Source of the DNA: Microbacterium sp. SORGH_AS_0888
GTDB taxonomy: Bacteria; Actinomycetota; Actinomycetes; Actinomycetales; Microbacteriaceae
DNA length: 64,000 nt
Assembly (NCBI RefSeq): GCF_030818905.1
Contig: NZ_JAUTAZ010000001.1
Coordinates: forward strand, 1,922,001 to 1,986,000
Direction: 5' to 3'
The number at the start of each line of letters is the position of its first letter. The stretch's first letter is position 1. The translations under genes and the position numbers were made by a program. This document shows positions 1 through 10,184 of the stretch, piece after piece. The notes below the pieces were generated by a model that was not told the origin of the DNA, ran no database searches, and saw only the letters and a program-made list of their open reading frames with translations.

Positions 1-213
1 CTCGACGATGCCGGCGCCCTCGTGGCCGCCCACGATCGGGAAGCGCACGGGGGCGTCGCCCTCGGTGATGTGGTGGTCGGAGTGGCAGAGGCCGGAGGCG
101 ACGAGCTTGATCCGGACCTCGTGCTCCTTGGGGTCGTCGAGCTGCAGCTCGGTGATCTCCCAGCCCTCGTGTGCGGCGTGCGAGACGGCCGCACGGGTGG
201 TGATGGTTGCCAT
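1..213 (-). CDS. Zn-dependent (NDMA-type) alcohol dehydrogenase, N-terminal part
   Basis: Only the first 71 residues are in the window; the gene runs off the left edge. The visible part is a GroES-like medium-chain dehydrogenase N-terminus. Cys43 (in SGLCHSDHH) and His64-Glu65 (in GGHEGAG) match the catalytic-zinc ligands of the family. It resembles the alcohol dehydrogenase at 1734-2903 closely enough to be a paralogue. The ATG lies 10 nt after the aldehyde dehydrogenase stop, so it is probably the third gene of a leftward ADH-ALDH-ADH operon. Expected activity is NAD(P)-dependent oxidation of an alcohol, or of formaldehyde as a thiol adduct; the substrate cannot be told from sequence. Confidence 0.85.
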   Translation of the reverse strand, partial: MATITTRAAVSHAAHEGWEITELQLDDPKEHEVRIKLVASGLCHSDHHITEGDAPVRFPIVGGHEGAGIVE

Positions 214-223
214 TTCCTGCCTC

Positions 224-1711
224 TCAGATCCGGGGGGCGCCTGCGGGGCGCATCGACACGGTCTTGACCTGGGTCCACTCCAGAACCGAGTCGGCGCCCA
301 TCGTGCGACCGAAGCCGCTGTTCTTGTAGCCGCCGAAGGGGCCGCCGATGACGCCGGCGCCCAACGCGTTGTTGACGCCGACCTGGCCCGCCTGCAGGGC
401 GCGGCTCATGCGCACCGCGATCCCCACGTCGCGTGTCCAGACCGAGGCCACGAGGCCGTAGTCGGTGCCGTTGGCGACGCGGACCGCCTCCTGCTCGTCG
501 TCCACCGCGATGACCGACAGCACCGGGCCGAAGATCTCCTCCTGCGCGATCGTCATGTCGGGCGAGACGTTGTCGAACAGCGTCGGCTGCACGAAGAAGC
601 CGTTGCCGTAGTCCCCGCCCTGCGGGGCGCCGCCGCCGGTCACCAGGTCGGCGCCCTCCTTCCTGCCCGCCTCGATGTAGCCGAGCACGCGCGAGTGCTG
701 CTTCTCGTTGATGAGCGGCCCCATGTTCACCGGCTGGTGCCACGGACCGTAGGTGATCTTCTGCATCTGGGTCGCGAGCCGCTCGACGACCTCGTCGTGG
801 ATGCTGCGGAGCACGACGACCCGCGAGCCCGCGGCGCAGATCTGGCCGGTGTTGAGGGTGATGCCCGTGGCCATGGCCGGGATCGCCTGGTCGAGGTCGG
901 CATCCGGGAACACGACCTGCGGTGACTTGCCGCCGAGCTCGAGGTGCAGGGGCGTGAGGTTCTTGGCGCAGGCCGCCATGATGAGCGACCCCGTGAAGGG
1001 GGACCCCGTGAAGCCCATACGGCGGATGCGGGGACTCGCGGGGATCGCGGCCCCCGCCTCGTGCCCGTAGCCGGTGACGACGTTGATGACGCCGGCCGGG
1101 ATGCCCGCCTCGAGCGCCAGCTTCGCGAGGGCGAGCGGGGTGAGCGGGGCGTCCTCGGCGGGCTTCATGACGATCGTGTTGCCCGCGGCGATCGCGGCCC
1201 CCACCTCGGTCACGAACATGGGACCGGGGGCGTTCCAGGGGATGATCCCCCCGACGACGCCGTAGGGCTCGCGGAGCGTGAAGCCGAGCGTCTCGGGCGA
1301 GTAGGTCGGCAGCGAGACGCCCTGCACCTTGTCGGCCTGACCGGCGATGAAGCGCAGCTGGCCGGCCATGGGCGGCGGTCCCCAGTGGGGGCGGCCCACC
1401 TCCTGCGACTCGAGCTGGTCGATCTCGGCGGTGTGCTCCTCGATCAGCTGGGCCCACCGGAACAGCAGCGCCGCACGCGCGGTGGCGTTCAGGTCTCGCC
1501 AGGCGGGGAAGGCCCGCTCTGCGGCGTCGATGGCGGCCTCGACGTCCGCGGCGTCGCTGCGCGGGATGCGGGCGATGACCTCGCGGTTGGCCGGGTTGAT
1601 GACCTCGATCGTGCGCCCGGTCACCGAGGGCACCCATTCGCCGCCGATCAGCTGGAGGCCGTCGACGAGGATCGACTCGGACAGTGTCGGACTCGGGGAG
1701 GTGATGGTCAT
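224..1711 (-). CDS. Aldehyde dehydrogenase (NAD(P)+)
   Basis: A 495-residue protein, the usual length for the ALDH superfamily. Catalytic residues are visible: Asn160 (in IIPWNAPGP), Lys183 (VMKPAE), general base Glu258 (LELGGKSPQ) and nucleophile Cys292 (NTGQICAAGSR). It oxidises an aldehyde to the acid in the cytosol. It sits between two zinc alcohol dehydrogenases, 22 nt after the upstream one and 10 nt before the next, so the three should be co-transcribed. In this neighbourhood an aromatic aldehyde of the vanillin/syringaldehyde type, or an aliphatic fragment, is a reasonable substrate; that is inference from context. Confidence 0.93.
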   Translation of the reverse strand: MTITSPSPTLSESILVDGLQLIGGEWVPSVTGRTIEVINPANREVIARIPRSDAADVEAAIDAAERAFPAWRDLNATARAALLFRWAQLIEEHTAEIDQLESQEVGRPHWGPPPMAGQLRFIAGQADKVQGVSLPTYSPETLGFTLREPYGVVGGIIPWNAPGPMFVTEVGAAIAAGNTIVMKPAEDAPLTPLALAKLALEAGIPAGVINVVTGYGHEAGAAIPASPRIRRMGFTGSPFTGSLIMAACAKNLTPLHLELGGKSPQVVFPDADLDQAIPAMATGITLNTGQICAAGSRVVVLRSIHDEVVERLATQMQKITYGPWHQPVNMGPLINEKQHSRVLGYIEAGRKEGADLVTGGGAPQGGDYGNGFFVQPTLFDNVSPDMTIAQEEIFGPVLSVIAVDDEQEAVRVANGTDYGLVASVWTRDVGIAVRMSRALQAGQVGVNNALGAGVIGGPFGGYKNSGFGRTMGADSVLEWTQVKTVSMRPAGAPRI

Positions 1712-1733
1712 GTCGGTTCCTCTGCGCTGGGGA

Positions 1734-2903
1734 TCAGTTGTCGTGGTCGATGAGGACGACGCCGCGGATGTTCTTGCCGTCGAGCATGTCCTGGTAGCCC
1801 TCGTTGACCTGCTCGAGGGTGTAGGTGCGCGTGATCAGCTCCTCGACCTTGAGCTTTCCGCTCTGGTAGAGGCTGACGAGGCGGGGGATGTCGACGAGCG
1901 GGCTGCAGCCGCCGTAGATCCCGCCCTGGATGCGGCGCTGGTACCCGATGAGCATGCCCGGGTTCTCGTCGATCCAGCCGTTGCCGACCGCCGTGATGGT
2001 CACCTGGCCGGTCTTTCCGACGATCGAGATCGCATCGTGGATGACCTTGTCGTGCAGGCTCCCGACCGTGATGATCGCGTGGTCGGCGAGCTCTCCCCAC
2101 GTCGCCGCGACGACGAACTCGGCCGCCTCCTCCGCGGTCTCGAACGTGTGGGTCGCCCCGAGCTCCCTCGCCTTCTCGCGCTTGAACGCGACCGGGTCGA
2201 CGACCACGACGCGCTCGGCGCCTGCCATCGCGGCGCCCTGCACCGCGTTGCTGCCGACGCCGCCGGACCCGAACACGACGACCGTGTCGCCGGGCTTGAC
2301 CTGCGCGAGGTGCACGGCGGAGCCCCATCCGGTCGGCACACCGCATCCGATGATCGCGCCGACCTCGAAGGGCAGGTCGTCGGGCACCTTCACGACCGAG
2401 TGCTCGGAGACGACCGTGTACTGCGAGAAGGTCCCGAGCACGCACAGGCCGCCGAAGTCGACGCCGTCCTGGTGGAACCGGAAGGTCCCGTCGGGGAACT
2501 CGCCCGTGGAGGCGTTCTTGCCCTCGTCGCAGAGGTTCTGCCGCCCGGTGGAGCAGTAGCGGCACTTGCCGCAGGCCGGGATGAACGAGAACACGACCCG
2601 GTCTCCGACCTTCACGCGGGTGACGCCGGCGCCGACCTCGTCGACGATGCCGCAGCCCTCGTGCCCGCCGACCACCGGCATCCGCATCGGCGCATCGCCC
2701 TTCTGGATGTGGTCGTCGGAGTGGCACAGCCCGGCGGCGTGCACCCGCACGCGCACCTCGCCGAAGTGCGGCGCGTCGAGGTCGAGCTCGGTGACCTCCC
2801 ACGGCGTCCGGGGAGCGCGGCAGACCGCCGCGAGGGTCTTGATGCCGACGCCGTCGTGCGCGTCACGCGCCTCGGCGTCGAGTGTGCTCGTCGTGTTGCT
2901 CAT
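1734..2903 (-). CDS. NDMA-type zinc alcohol dehydrogenase
   Basis: A 389-residue medium-chain dehydrogenase. Catalytic-zinc ligands are Cys60 and His81-Glu82; the structural-zinc lobe has Cys111, Cys114, Cys117 and Cys125 in the classical spacing; the Rossmann motif FGSGGVGSNAVQG is intact. The pattern fits the actinobacterial nicotinoprotein-like (NDMA-dependent) class known for alcohols and for formaldehyde-mycothiol. The start at MSNTTST is chosen because an in-frame extension would run into the divergent SDR. First gene of the leftward operon; its promoter is in the 235-bp region shared with the SDR at 3139. Confidence 0.92.
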   Translation of the reverse strand: MSNTTSTLDAEARDAHDGVGIKTLAAVCRAPRTPWEVTELDLDAPHFGEVRVRVHAAGLCHSDDHIQKGDAPMRMPVVGGHEGCGIVDEVGAGVTRVKVGDRVVFSFIPACGKCRYCSTGRQNLCDEGKNASTGEFPDGTFRFHQDGVDFGGLCVLGTFSQYTVVSEHSVVKVPDDLPFEVGAIIGCGVPTGWGSAVHLAQVKPGDTVVVFGSGGVGSNAVQGAAMAGAERVVVVDPVAFKREKARELGATHTFETAEEAAEFVVAATWGELADHAIITVGSLHDKVIHDAISIVGKTGQVTITAVGNGWIDENPGMLIGYQRRIQGGIYGGCSPLVDIPRLVSLYQSGKLKVEELITRTYTLEQVNEGYQDMLDGKNIRGVVLIDHDN

Positions 2904-3052
2904 GTGCTGCCCTTCCGGAGACTGCGCTGTCGTCGGCTGGTGCGCGAGCGCCGCTCCGGCGGGCCGCTGCGGTGCGGCACGGGGTGCAGGGCTCGGCGTC
3001 GGCGCCGATCGAGTCCATCGTCCGTTTCCCCTCGCACCCCGCGCCAGCGGGC

Positions 3053-3067
3053 TTTCGCGGTGCGGAA
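3053..3067. promoter_or_regulatory. Candidate IclR-type operator
   Basis: The 15-bp imperfect palindrome TTTCGCGGTGCGGAA lies in the divergent promoter region between the alcohol dehydrogenase operon and the SDR. It has the same length and arms (TTYCGC / GCGGAA) as the perfect palindrome at 4444-4458 before the IclR gene, suggesting that regulator acts here too. Function is inferred from similarity only. Confidence 0.4.
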
Positions 3068-3138
3068 GACATCCCGTGCCGCCCGCCCGATCCGGCTTGA
3101 CTGGCCGAGCGGAAGCATCGCAGAGCAGAGGGAGTGCC

Positions 3139-4050
3139 ATGGACGACGTCACCGGCAAGGTCACCGTGATCACCGGCGGATCCAGCGGAATCGGGCGCGG
3201 CATCGCGCGGGCCTTCGCCCGTGCCGGCGCACGCGTGATCGTCACCGGACGCACCGCGGAGCACCTGCGCGAGACGGTCGAGGAGTTCGCGGACGAGGGG
3301 CTGCCGGTGACGACCATGGGGGTGGATGTCACGGACCTCGCCGCGATGCAGGCCGCCGCGGAGGAGGTCGAGCGCGACTTCGGGCGCATCGACATCCTCG
3401 TCAACAACGCGGGGATCGGCCTCACGGGCCCCGTCGCCGAGGCCAGCCCGACCGACTGGGACTGGGTGATCGACGTCAACCTGCGCGGCGTCGGCAACGG
3501 CATCCAGGCGTTCCTGCCGAAGATCCGCGCCCACGGGGAGGGCGGCGCGATCGTGAACACGGCCTCGATGGCGGGGCTCGTGCCGGTCGTCGCCGGCCTG
3601 TACTCGATGACGAAGGCGGGCGTGATCGCGCTGTCCGAGGCGATGCACATCGAGCTGCTTCCGGAGGGGATCTCGGTCGCGGCGTACTGTCCCGGCCCCG
3701 TGCACAGCAACATCGCCGCGGCCGTCGCCCGGCGCCCCGAGAAGTACGGCGAGTCGGGGTACGCGCCGCCGCCGGCGGAGTTCACCGCCGCATCGCGTCA
3801 CCAGCCCTATATGGATGCCGACGAGGCGGGCGAACGCGTGCTCGCCGGAGTGCGGCGCGGCGACATGTTCATCCTCACCCACCCCGAGTTCCGGGACGGC
3901 GTCGTCCAGCGGCACCGCACGATCGAGGCCTCGTTCCCGGACGAGCCGATCGATCAGGCGCGGCGCGACGCGATCCCCTTCCTGCTGGGCTCGCCCGTCT
4001 ACGCTGAGGAGAACCGGCTCGCGCCGCCACGGCTGGCCGGGCGGGGCTGA
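3139..4050 (+). CDS. Short-chain dehydrogenase/reductase
   Basis: A 303-residue classical SDR. Cofactor motif TGGSSGIG is at residues 12-19, NNAG at 89-92, and the catalytic Ser143, Tyr155 and Lys159 (YSMTK) are present. The start is preceded by GAGGG. It is divergent from the ADH/ALDH operon and probably shares its control. The roughly 300-residue length, with an extended C-terminus after the Rossmann fold, is usual for actinobacterial SDRs of unknown substrate. It likely oxidises or reduces an alcohol or ketone; nothing in the sequence identifies which. Confidence 0.9.
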   Translation: MDDVTGKVTVITGGSSGIGRGIARAFARAGARVIVTGRTAEHLRETVEEFADEGLPVTTMGVDVTDLAAMQAAAEEVERDFGRIDILVNNAGIGLTGPVAEASPTDWDWVIDVNLRGVGNGIQAFLPKIRAHGEGGAIVNTASMAGLVPVVAGLYSMTKAGVIALSEAMHIELLPEGISVAAYCPGPVHSNIAAAVARRPEKYGESGYAPPPAEFTAASRHQPYMDADEAGERVLAGVRRGDMFILTHPEFRDGVVQRHRTIEASFPDEPIDQARRDAIPFLLGSPVYAEENRLAPPRLAGRG

Positions 4051-4096
4051 GCCCGCGCGCGACCGTGCGCTCGGGCGTCCGTCGGGGATGGGGCGC

Positions 4097-4339
4097 TCAG
4101 TCGCCGGAGGTGTGGACGTCGACGGGGTAGTCGACGCGGATGTGCTCGGCTCCCACGCCGAGCAGGGGCGAGAGCATCTGCCGCATGAAGTCCTTCGGGA
4201 CGAGGCACTCGGCGCACGCGGCGGGGCCCGCCTCGATGCGGGCGAGGGCCTCGTCGCCGTCGAGCTCGATGCTCAGGTGGTAGTCGTCCGCCTCGAGGGT
4301 CTTGCGGAACTCGTCGAGCTGAACCTGGTCGATCGTCAT
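4097..4339 (-). CDS. Small conserved-type protein with a CxxC motif, unknown function
   Basis: An 80-residue acidic cytosolic protein, starting at MTIDQVQ. A short motif ACAECLVP holds two cysteines (CxxC), followed by a predicted amphipathic helix ending in SPLLG. No signal peptide or membrane segment. I do not recognise the family. The position of the cysteine pair recalls small Fe-S or zinc proteins, but two cysteines alone do not prove metal binding. It is divergent from the IclR gene and shares its operator-bearing promoter, so it is probably part of the same regulon. Confidence 0.6.
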   Translation of the reverse strand: MTIDQVQLDEFRKTLEADDYHLSIELDGDEALARIEAGPAACAECLVPKDFMRQMLSPLLGVGAEHIRVDYPVDVHTSGD

Positions 4340-4379
4340 GCCGGTAGGGTGCCACGACCGGCGTCGGGACGGACATTTC

Positions 4380-4396
4380 TTCCCGTCGGACGGAAA
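4380..4396. promoter_or_regulatory. Candidate IclR operator, site 1
   Basis: Inverted repeat TTCCCGTCGGACGGAAA centred on 4388: CCGTC and GACGG are perfect arms around one base, flanked by TT/AA. It lies in the divergent region between the 80-residue protein and the IclR gene. It shares the pattern nTnCCGnCnGnCGGAAn with site 2, 63 bp away. Confidence 0.5.
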
Positions 4397-4443
4397 TCGG
4401 GTGGGCTCCACCCTCCTCCTGAGCAGCTCCGGCGCCGATTCCA

Positions 4444-4458
4444 TTCCGCCAGGCGGAA
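4444..4458. promoter_or_regulatory. Candidate IclR operator, site 2
   Basis: Perfect 7+1+7 palindrome TTCCGCCAGGCGGAA centred on 4451. Together with site 1 it forms a pair about six helical turns apart, as expected for a dimer-of-dimers IclR regulator controlling its own divergent promoter. Confidence 0.55.
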
Positions 4459-4533
4459 CGTTTCGGCGCTCTGCTCCGCCACTGACCCATCATGGACGTG
4501 CGTCCCCACCGCATGAGTTCGGAGGTCAGGTCG

Positions 4534-5373
4534 ATGATGACCATCAACCCCATCCAGTCCGCCCCGTCGCGTCGTTCCACGCCCGGAGGCCAGATGACGG
4601 CCGCGCAGCGCGTGCTCGCGATCCTCGAGGCGTTCGACGAGGATCACCTGCTGCTGACGCTCAGCGAGATCAGCCGTCGCGCGCATCTGAGCCTCAGCAC
4701 GACGCACCGCCTCGTCGGCGAGCTCCGCGACTGGGGCGCTCTGGAACGAACGGACGACGGCCACTACGCGATCGGCATGCGAGTCCTCGAGCTCGGCAGC
4801 CTCGAGCCGCAGGGCATGCGGCTGCGCGACGCCGCGCACCCCTACCTCGGCGACCTGCAGGTCGCCGTCAACGCCAACGTGCACCTCGCCGTCCGCGACG
4901 GCTTCGACACCGTGTACGTGGAGTCGCTGCGCGCCCGCAACGGGGTCAATGTGCTCAGCCGGCTCGGCGGCCGGTGGCCGCTGCACGCCGCCGCGACCGG
5001 ACAGGTGCTGCTCGCGCACGCGCCGACGGCCGTGCAGGAGGATGTCCTGCGATCGCGGCTGCGGGGTTTCACCCGGAAGACCGTCACGGACCCGAACGAG
5101 CTCCGGCAGGTGCTCGCCGGCATCCGTCGTACGGGCGTCGCGGTCGCCGACGAGTGCATCACGACGGACGCCTACGCGGTGGCCGTGCCGATCCGGGGCA
5201 CGCACGACCGCGTCATCGCCGCGCTGGGCGTGACGGTGCACCACGACAAGGCCGCCGTGAACGCGGCGCTGCCCGCCCTCACGATGACGGCCCGCGCGAT
5301 CTCCCGCGCGTGCGGCTCACCGTCCGCGAGCCGCACCCCCGCCGCCGCACCCCCGGTCCGCGCCGCCGGCTGA
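4534..5373 (+). CDS. IclR-family transcriptional regulator
   Basis: A 279-residue protein when started at the ATG at 4534, which has GGAGGT 7 nt upstream; earlier in-frame ATGs at 4492 and 4513 have no ribosome-binding site. An N-terminal winged helix-turn-helix (LTLSEISRRAHLSLSTTHRLV) is followed by the IclR effector domain with the typical HAAATGQVLLA and GYAVAVPI-like segments. IclR regulators near aromatic catabolic genes commonly sense the ring acid. Two palindromes upstream and one before the SDR/ADH genes suggest it controls itself and the neighbouring dehydrogenases. The alanine-rich C-terminal tail looks disordered. Confidence 0.9.
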   Translation: MMTINPIQSAPSRRSTPGGQMTAAQRVLAILEAFDEDHLLLTLSEISRRAHLSLSTTHRLVGELRDWGALERTDDGHYAIGMRVLELGSLEPQGMRLRDAAHPYLGDLQVAVNANVHLAVRDGFDTVYVESLRARNGVNVLSRLGGRWPLHAAATGQVLLAHAPTAVQEDVLRSRLRGFTRKTVTDPNELRQVLAGIRRTGVAVADECITTDAYAVAVPIRGTHDRVIAALGVTVHHDKAAVNAALPALTMTARAISRACGSPSASRTPAAAPPVRAAG

Positions 5374-5383
5374 CCCCCCCTCC

Positions 5384-5462
5384 TGACCGCGAGACCAGTC
5401 CCGCGCGCCGAGACCGGTGGTTTTCTCGCCGGTCTCAGCGGCGCGGACTGGTCTCGCGGTCA
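5384..5462. repeat. Dispersed palindrome family A, copy 1
   Basis: A 79-bp hairpin with two nested stems: outer arms GACCGCGAGACCAGTCC / GGACTGGTCTCGCGGTC and inner arms CGAGACCGG / CCGGTCTC. It begins 10 bp after the IclR stop and precedes the metF promoter. Closely related copies are at 28669, 31447 and 50664, with a diverged one at 8862. It probably acts as a transcription terminator. Confidence 0.8.
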
Positions 5463-5530
5463 CGACGGGGGCGGGAGGAGCGGGAGGGCGGGGGCGGGGG
5501 GCGAGAGGGCGGGGGCGGGGGAAGTACCTC

Positions 5531-5559
5531 TTGCGATTCCCTATCTCCATAGGTAAAGT
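5531..5559 (+). promoter_or_regulatory. metF-operon promoter with embedded operator
   Basis: TTGCGA (-35) and TAAAGT (-10) are separated by exactly 17 bp. The spacer holds the palindrome CCTATCTCCATAGG (5540-5553), a layout expected for repression by occlusion of RNA polymerase. A nearly identical sequence occurs in the ligM-3 promoter at 24395. Confidence 0.55.
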
Positions 5560-5617
5560 CGGGAGCGCGGAGCACAAGGCAGTGAGCCGCCGCAGAGACG
5601 GAAAGGACCACAGGACA

Positions 5618-6493
5618 GTGGCTCAGATCTCACGCGCCGCGAACACCGCGGCCGCACTCACGCTCATCGACCAGTTCTCACTGGAGATGACCGGCAAGGA
5701 CGTTCCCGGGCTGGAGGAGGCGCGCGCCGCCATCCCCGCCGGAACCAAGATCAACGTGACGTTCCTCGGCAACGAGGACCTCGACATGCGCGTCGCCGCC
5801 GCCAAGGCGGTCAAGGACATGGGCTTCACCCCGGTCCCCCACATCTCGGCACGGCGCCTGGCGAGCCAGGACCAGCTCGAGGAGTTCCTCGGACGCCTGC
5901 AGGAGGTCGGCGCCACCGAGCACGTCTTCAGCGTCGGCGGCGACCCTGCCGAGCCCGAGGGCCCCTACCCGGACTCGCTCAGCGTCATCCAGACCGGTCT
6001 TCTCCAGAAGTACGGCGTGCGCGAGGTCTCGATCGCCGGGTACCCCGAGGGCCATCCCGACATCAAGAACGACGTCCTGTGGCGCCACCTCGAGGACAAG
6101 TCGGCCTCGCTCACCGAGCAGGGACTGGATGCGGTCATCCTCACTCAGTTCGCCTTCGACACCGACCCGGTCATGAACTGGATCGCGGGCGTGCGCGACC
6201 GCGGCATCACGAGCCAGATCCGCATCGGAACACCAGGCCCCGCCGGCATCAAGCGCCTGCTCGGCTTCGCCCGCCGCTTCGGCATCGGCGCGAACGCGAT
6301 GATCGTGAAGAAGTACGGCTTCTCGCTGACCAACCTCATGGGAACGGCCGGTCCCGACCGCTTCGTCTCCGACCTCTCGGCGCTGCTGGCTGCAGAGCCG
6401 CTGTCCGGGGATGTCAGACTGCATTTCTACACCTTCGGCGGACTGCTCGCGACGGCCCAGTGGGCCCGCGAGTACGTCGCCGCGCAGTCCTGA
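5618..6493 (+). CDS. metF: Methylenetetrahydrofolate reductase (MetF family)
   Basis: A 291-residue TIM-barrel protein started at GTG 5618, with GAAAGGA upstream. The family hallmark GGDPAEPEG and the basic region around AGYPEGHP are present. In this context the enzyme would run in the oxidative direction, converting 5-methyl-THF made by the O-demethylase into 5,10-methylene-THF with release of reductant. It heads a tight operon with purU (16 nt) and ligM-1 (61 nt). The same partnership of metF and purU is known from chloromethane and methoxy-aromatic one-carbon pathways. It is likely a pathway copy rather than the biosynthetic MetF. Confidence 0.85.
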   Translation: MAQISRAANTAAALTLIDQFSLEMTGKDVPGLEEARAAIPAGTKINVTFLGNEDLDMRVAAAKAVKDMGFTPVPHISARRLASQDQLEEFLGRLQEVGATEHVFSVGGDPAEPEGPYPDSLSVIQTGLLQKYGVREVSIAGYPEGHPDIKNDVLWRHLEDKSASLTEQGLDAVILTQFAFDTDPVMNWIAGVRDRGITSQIRIGTPGPAGIKRLLGFARRFGIGANAMIVKKYGFSLTNLMGTAGPDRFVSDLSALLAAEPLSGDVRLHFYTFGGLLATAQWAREYVAAQS

Positions 6494-6509
6494 TCCGGGA
6501 GCCCGACCG

Positions 6510-8853
<2,344 letters not shown>

Positions 8854-8861
8854 CCCGTTCG

Positions 8862-8936
8862 TGACCGCGAGACTGCATCTGCGCCGCGAGCCGACCCCGG
8901 AGACGGGCGGCCTCACGGCGTGGGTGCAGTCTCGCG
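8862..8936. repeat. Dispersed palindrome family A, diverged copy
   Basis: Outer arms GCGAGACTGCA (8867-8877) and TGCAGTCTCGC (8925-8935) are perfect, and the flank GACCGCGAGAC matches the family A end. The inner part differs from other copies. Located after the metF-purU-ligM operon, it probably terminates it. Confidence 0.65.
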
Positions 8937-8962
8937 CTATCCGGGGCGTGAACCCGATAGCG
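8935..8962. promoter_or_regulatory. Inverted repeat in the padR promoter
   Basis: CGCTATC (8935-8941) and GATAGCG (8956-8962) form a perfect 7-bp inverted repeat with a 14-bp spacer, ending 23 bp before the padR start. The CTATC half-site also occurs as CCTATC at the ligM-2, ligM-3 and metF promoters, consistent with autoregulation by PadR. No binding evidence is available. Confidence 0.45.
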
Positions 8963-8985
8963 TGACATGACCGAAAGGGGATGCG

Positions 8986-9576
8986 ATGAGCCTGCGGTAC
9001 GCGCTGCTGGCGATCCTGCGCGTCGGGCCGCAGTCGGGGTATGAGCTGCAGAAGCAGTTCTCGCTCTCGGTCGGCCACGTCTGGCACGCCCCCGACTCCC
9101 AGATCTACCCCGAGCTGCGCAAGATGGCCGCCGAGGGTCTCGTCGAGACCGAGGACCAGACGCGCGGCGAACGGGGGATGCGGCGGCTCTACCACGTGAC
9201 CGCGGCCGGCGACCGGGCGTTCATCGACTGGATGAACGGGCCGCTGGACTACCAGCGCTTCCGTGACCCCGCGCACCTGCGGGCCGCGTACCTCGAGTCC
9301 GCCGAGCCGGCGGCGGCCCGCGCCTTCCTGCACGCGCACATCGCGCACTGGGAGGGCGAGCTGGCGCAGTTCGAGGGCGAGCTCTCGCACATCGACGCCC
9401 TGTCGAACCCCATGCTCGTCCGTCGCCTCGAGAGCACCCCGGCGGACGAGCGCGAAGCCACGATCGAGTACAAGCGGTTCGCGTACGAGGGCCTCGCCGA
9501 CCGCGCCCGGGGCGAGATCGCCTGGGCGCGCCGTGGCCTCGCGCTCGTGGATCGCCTGTCGGAGGCCGCGTCATGA
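8986..9576 (+). CDS. PadR-family transcriptional regulator
   Basis: A 196-residue protein: N-terminal PadR winged helix (LRYALLAILRVGPQSGYELQ; YHVTAAG wing) and a C-terminal helical Vir_act_alpha_C-type dimerisation domain. PadR regulators often respond to phenolic acids; VanR of corynebacteria, which controls vanillate demethylation, is in this family. Position next to a LigM operon fits a repressor released by the methoxylated aromatic. Its 3' end overlaps folE by 4 bp (ATGA), so the two are translationally coupled. Confidence 0.88.
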   Translation: MSLRYALLAILRVGPQSGYELQKQFSLSVGHVWHAPDSQIYPELRKMAAEGLVETEDQTRGERGMRRLYHVTAAGDRAFIDWMNGPLDYQRFRDPAHLRAAYLESAEPAAARAFLHAHIAHWEGELAQFEGELSHIDALSNPMLVRRLESTPADEREATIEYKRFAYEGLADRARGEIAWARRGLALVDRLSEAAS

Positions 9577-10184
9577 CCGGAGCAGACCGCATCCTCGCCG
9601 CCATCGACCGCACGGCCGACGATCCCGCGGTCGATCGCGTCCGCGCCGCCGCCGCCGTGCGTGAGCTCCTCGCCGCCGTGGGCGAGGACCCCGGCCGACC
9701 GGGTCTGGAACGCACCCCTGAGCGCGTGGCGGACCTGTTCATCGACATGTTCGCCGGACTTGGGAAGGATGCGGCGGCCGCCCTGGGCGTGCCGGTCGCC
9801 CTCACCGACGACGAGGACCCCGGCGAGCTCGCCGCCGTGACCGGCATCCCGTTCCGGTCCGTGTGCGAGCACCACCTCCTGCCGTTCGACGGCACGGTCG
9901 ACGTCTACTACGCGCCCGGCCGCCACATCGCCGGCTTCAGCCGGATCGCGTCGCTCGTGGCGATGGCCTCCCGCCGCCCGCAGCTGCAGGAGCGGCTCGG
10001 CCAGCAGATCGCCGATGCGATGATGACCGTCCTGCGCCCGCACGGGGTGACGGTCCGCATCGAGGCGGCGCACGGATGCGTCGCGCACCTGGAGCCGGCG
10101 GCGGCATCCGCCCGCGCCGTCACGGTCGCGACCCGGGGCCACATCCCCGACGCGTCCTGGGTGCCCGCTCCCGCCCGCCCGTAG
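9573..10184 (+). CDS. folE: GTP cyclohydrolase I
   Basis: A 203-residue protein with the FolE core: zinc ligands Cys98 and His101 (SVCEHHLLPF) and Cys169, plus GFSRIASLVAMASRRPQLQERL. It makes 7,8-dihydroneopterin triphosphate, the first step of folate synthesis. The motif after Cys169 (HGCVAHLEP) departs from the usual C-M-x-x-R-G form, so it looks like a diverged, pathway-specific copy. Translational coupling to PadR suggests that extra folate synthesis is induced with the THF-dependent demethylases, a supply-side device. Confidence 0.85.
   Translation: MTGADRILAAIDRTADDPAVDRVRAAAAVRELLAAVGEDPGRPGLERTPERVADLFIDMFAGLGKDAAAALGVPVALTDDEDPGELAAVTGIPFRSVCEHHLLPFDGTVDVYYAPGRHIAGFSRIASLVAMASRRPQLQERLGQQIADAMMTVLRPHGVTVRIEAAHGCVAHLEPAAASARAVTVATRGHIPDASWVPAPARP

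Noticed and set aside
1347..4007. Very long open frame (886 codons) on the plus strand across ALDH, ADH and SDR
   Set aside because: It is antisense or out of frame to three well-supported enzymes; its translation is Arg/Asp-rich low complexity, as usual for shadow frames in high-GC DNA.
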